The notes under the pieces are model-generated. The model worked only from the letters and a program-made list of their open reading frames with translations, had not been told where the DNA came from and did not search any database. The position numbers and the translations under genes are program-made. A stretch of 64,000 nt of DNA from Saprospiraceae bacterium (GTDB lineage: Bacteria > Bacteroidota > Bacteroidia > Chitinophagales > Saprospiraceae): positions 1,487,501 to 1,551,500 of the forward strand of contig JAHCHX010000001.1 in assembly GCA_026129545.1 (NCBI GenBank). The letters run 5' to 3'. Numbering within the stretch: the stretch's first letter is position 1; each line of letters begins with the position of its first letter. Shown here piece after piece: positions 63,074-64,000 of this stretch.

Positions 63074-63499
63074 TTAGTCATTCTGTAGCAAAATAGTCAC
63101 TTCCTGATAATAGCCTTGCCACACCGCGACGGAAAGTGGGTTGGGGATTTCAACCTGACCCGATGCAGAGACACCATGGCTGCCTTGCGAAACAAACTTC
63201 AGGTAAGAATCATTGACAGCATTGTACACTGATTGGCCTTGCTCCAGATTGAAGACGATGATGCCATAGAATTTGCGCTTGTAAAGCAGTGGTTCGTTTG
63301 GCGGCCCGAGCAGCTGCTGGTCCATCGCCACAATCTGCTGATTGAGTGCAGCAACAGCCACGTTTTCAGGCTTCCAATTTTCGCCCGCGGGTTTGGGGAT
63401 TCCCTGTGCATGTGCGCTTTCAGCAAAAAAGAAAGCGGCCAATGCAAAGACTACCACGCACGCAAGCGATTTGCGTAAACTAGGAAAGAACTTTGTCAT
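63074..63499 (-). CDS. Small secreted protein upstream of the giant gene
   Basis: A 141-residue protein with a signal peptide (ending SAHAQ) and a mature part of about 110 residues with no known domain (YKRKFYGIIVFNLEQGQSVYNAVNDSYL, then ILLQND at the end). It lies 54 bp upstream of the giant surface gene on the same strand, so they probably share a transcript. It could be a partner or chaperone of the giant protein, but nothing in the sequence proves this. Confidence 0.75.
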   Translation of the reverse strand: MTKFFPSLRKSLACVVVFALAAFFFAESAHAQGIPKPAGENWKPENVAVAALNQQIVAMDQQLLGPPNEPLLYKRKFYGIIVFNLEQGQSVYNAVNDSYLKFVSQGSHGVSASGQVEIPNPLSVAVWQGYYQEVTILLQND

Positions 63500-64000
63500 G
63501 AGAAAAAAACTGTTTTAATGTTAAAAGTTTATTTCAGGCTTTGAAAAACAAAGACGATTATGCCCAAATAAGATGCAATAAGCAATCCCGGTATTCAGGG
63601 ACGACCTGTGCCAATTATCAACTAAGTGTCATTTGCTTGAGTCCGAACTAAACTAGTCGACACGTTTTATTCACAAAGCCTACTCACGGCGGCTTTTGAT
63701 ATACGGTCGGAACACACGGCTAAACACAGTGACAAATAAATAATACAGGAATACCCCCTAAGGGCACCTGCAAAATCGGGATGGGAAAAAAGAGGAGAGG
63801 AAAGAGAAAAGCCGGGAATGAAAAAGGGCGGGTTTTCATGCGCCTACGCGCCATATTCTCTCCATGAGATTTACGGATTAAAGGATTAAAAAGAATTATT
63901 CAATGGCAAAGGTATTGGTAGAAGCGGAAAAAATCATGCCAAAGGCGATTTTTTTTTCGACACGAAAAACTTTTCTATTTTCGCCATAAAACATTGACAA
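63500..64000. other. 501-bp region without a confident gene
   Basis: It contains the 5' region of the small secreted gene and AT-rich sequence near the right edge. A TATTTTCG sequence near 63975 resembles a -7 box of a plus-strand gene that would start beyond the window. Confidence 0.5.

Noticed and set aside
63903..63989. A 28-codon frame at the right edge (MAKVLVEAEK)
   Set aside because: Too short, no family, and it overlaps the promoter-like sequence; not supportable.

Overview
The window is chromosomal DNA from a member of the Bacteroidota, most likely of the Saprospiria type. This rests on type IX secretion (T9SS) parts (PorP/SprF, PorE-like), three proteins with T9SS-style C-terminal sorting or Ig-like domains, SprB and HYR repeats, a LytS/LytTR pair, TAnnTTTG-type promoters and few Shine-Dalgarno sites. 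Organism identity is an inference; there is no rRNA, tRNA, CRISPR array or complete insertion sequence.

Layout. 1-2.5 kb: histidine kinase, LytTR regulator and the start of a repeat-domain protein (minus strand). 2.7-5.3 kb: 6-pyruvoyl-tetrahydropterin synthase, GTP cyclohydrolase I and a GT-C membrane protein with no normal start codon. 5.5-8.5 kb: a secreted coiled-coil protein built from 40-residue units. 8.5-20.6 kb: P-loop kinase, HtrA protease, dapF, a nicotinate phosphoribosyltransferase-like protein lacking its catalytic barrel, photolyase, XdhC, OmpA lipoprotein, small exported proteins, a methyltransferase and thyA. 21-31.5 kb: lipoprotein, BatA-type protein, pyruvate dehydrogenase E1, a repeat lipoprotein, an OmdA/YdeI-like protein and an orphan LanB-type enzyme containing only the glutamylation domain. 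31.5-41.6 kb: DUF3109, ScfR-type regulator, tpiA, tex, cutC, PorP/SprF, PorE-like protein and a small acidic protein. 41.9-50.3 kb: SLC45-like transporter, a DUF1501/DUF1800 pair and a large T9SS adhesin. 50.3-51.7 kb: a frameshifted XRE regulator and a repeat-rich decayed stretch. 51.7-55.8 kb: FtsB/DivIC-like protein, adk, PfkB kinase, AlkA-like glycosylase, SDR and DoxX. 56.2-63.5 kb: a 2254-residue T9SS surface protein with an abrupt internal change in base composition, preceded by a small secreted protein.

How the genes work together. The clearest links are the two T9SS outer-membrane components with their secreted clients, the two-component pair, and the two first enzymes of tetrahydropterin synthesis. 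Most other genes are single housekeeping genes.

Between genes there is a family of interspersed palindromic repeats of about 105 bp, bounded by TATACC/GGTATA-like ends. One copy is flanked by a 10-bp direct repeat, and one carries the dapF stop codon. The observations most worth follow-up are this repeat family, the orphan small LanB, the compositional mosaic in the giant gene, the 40-residue coiled-coil superrepeat, and the start-less reading frame continuing in phase behind folE.
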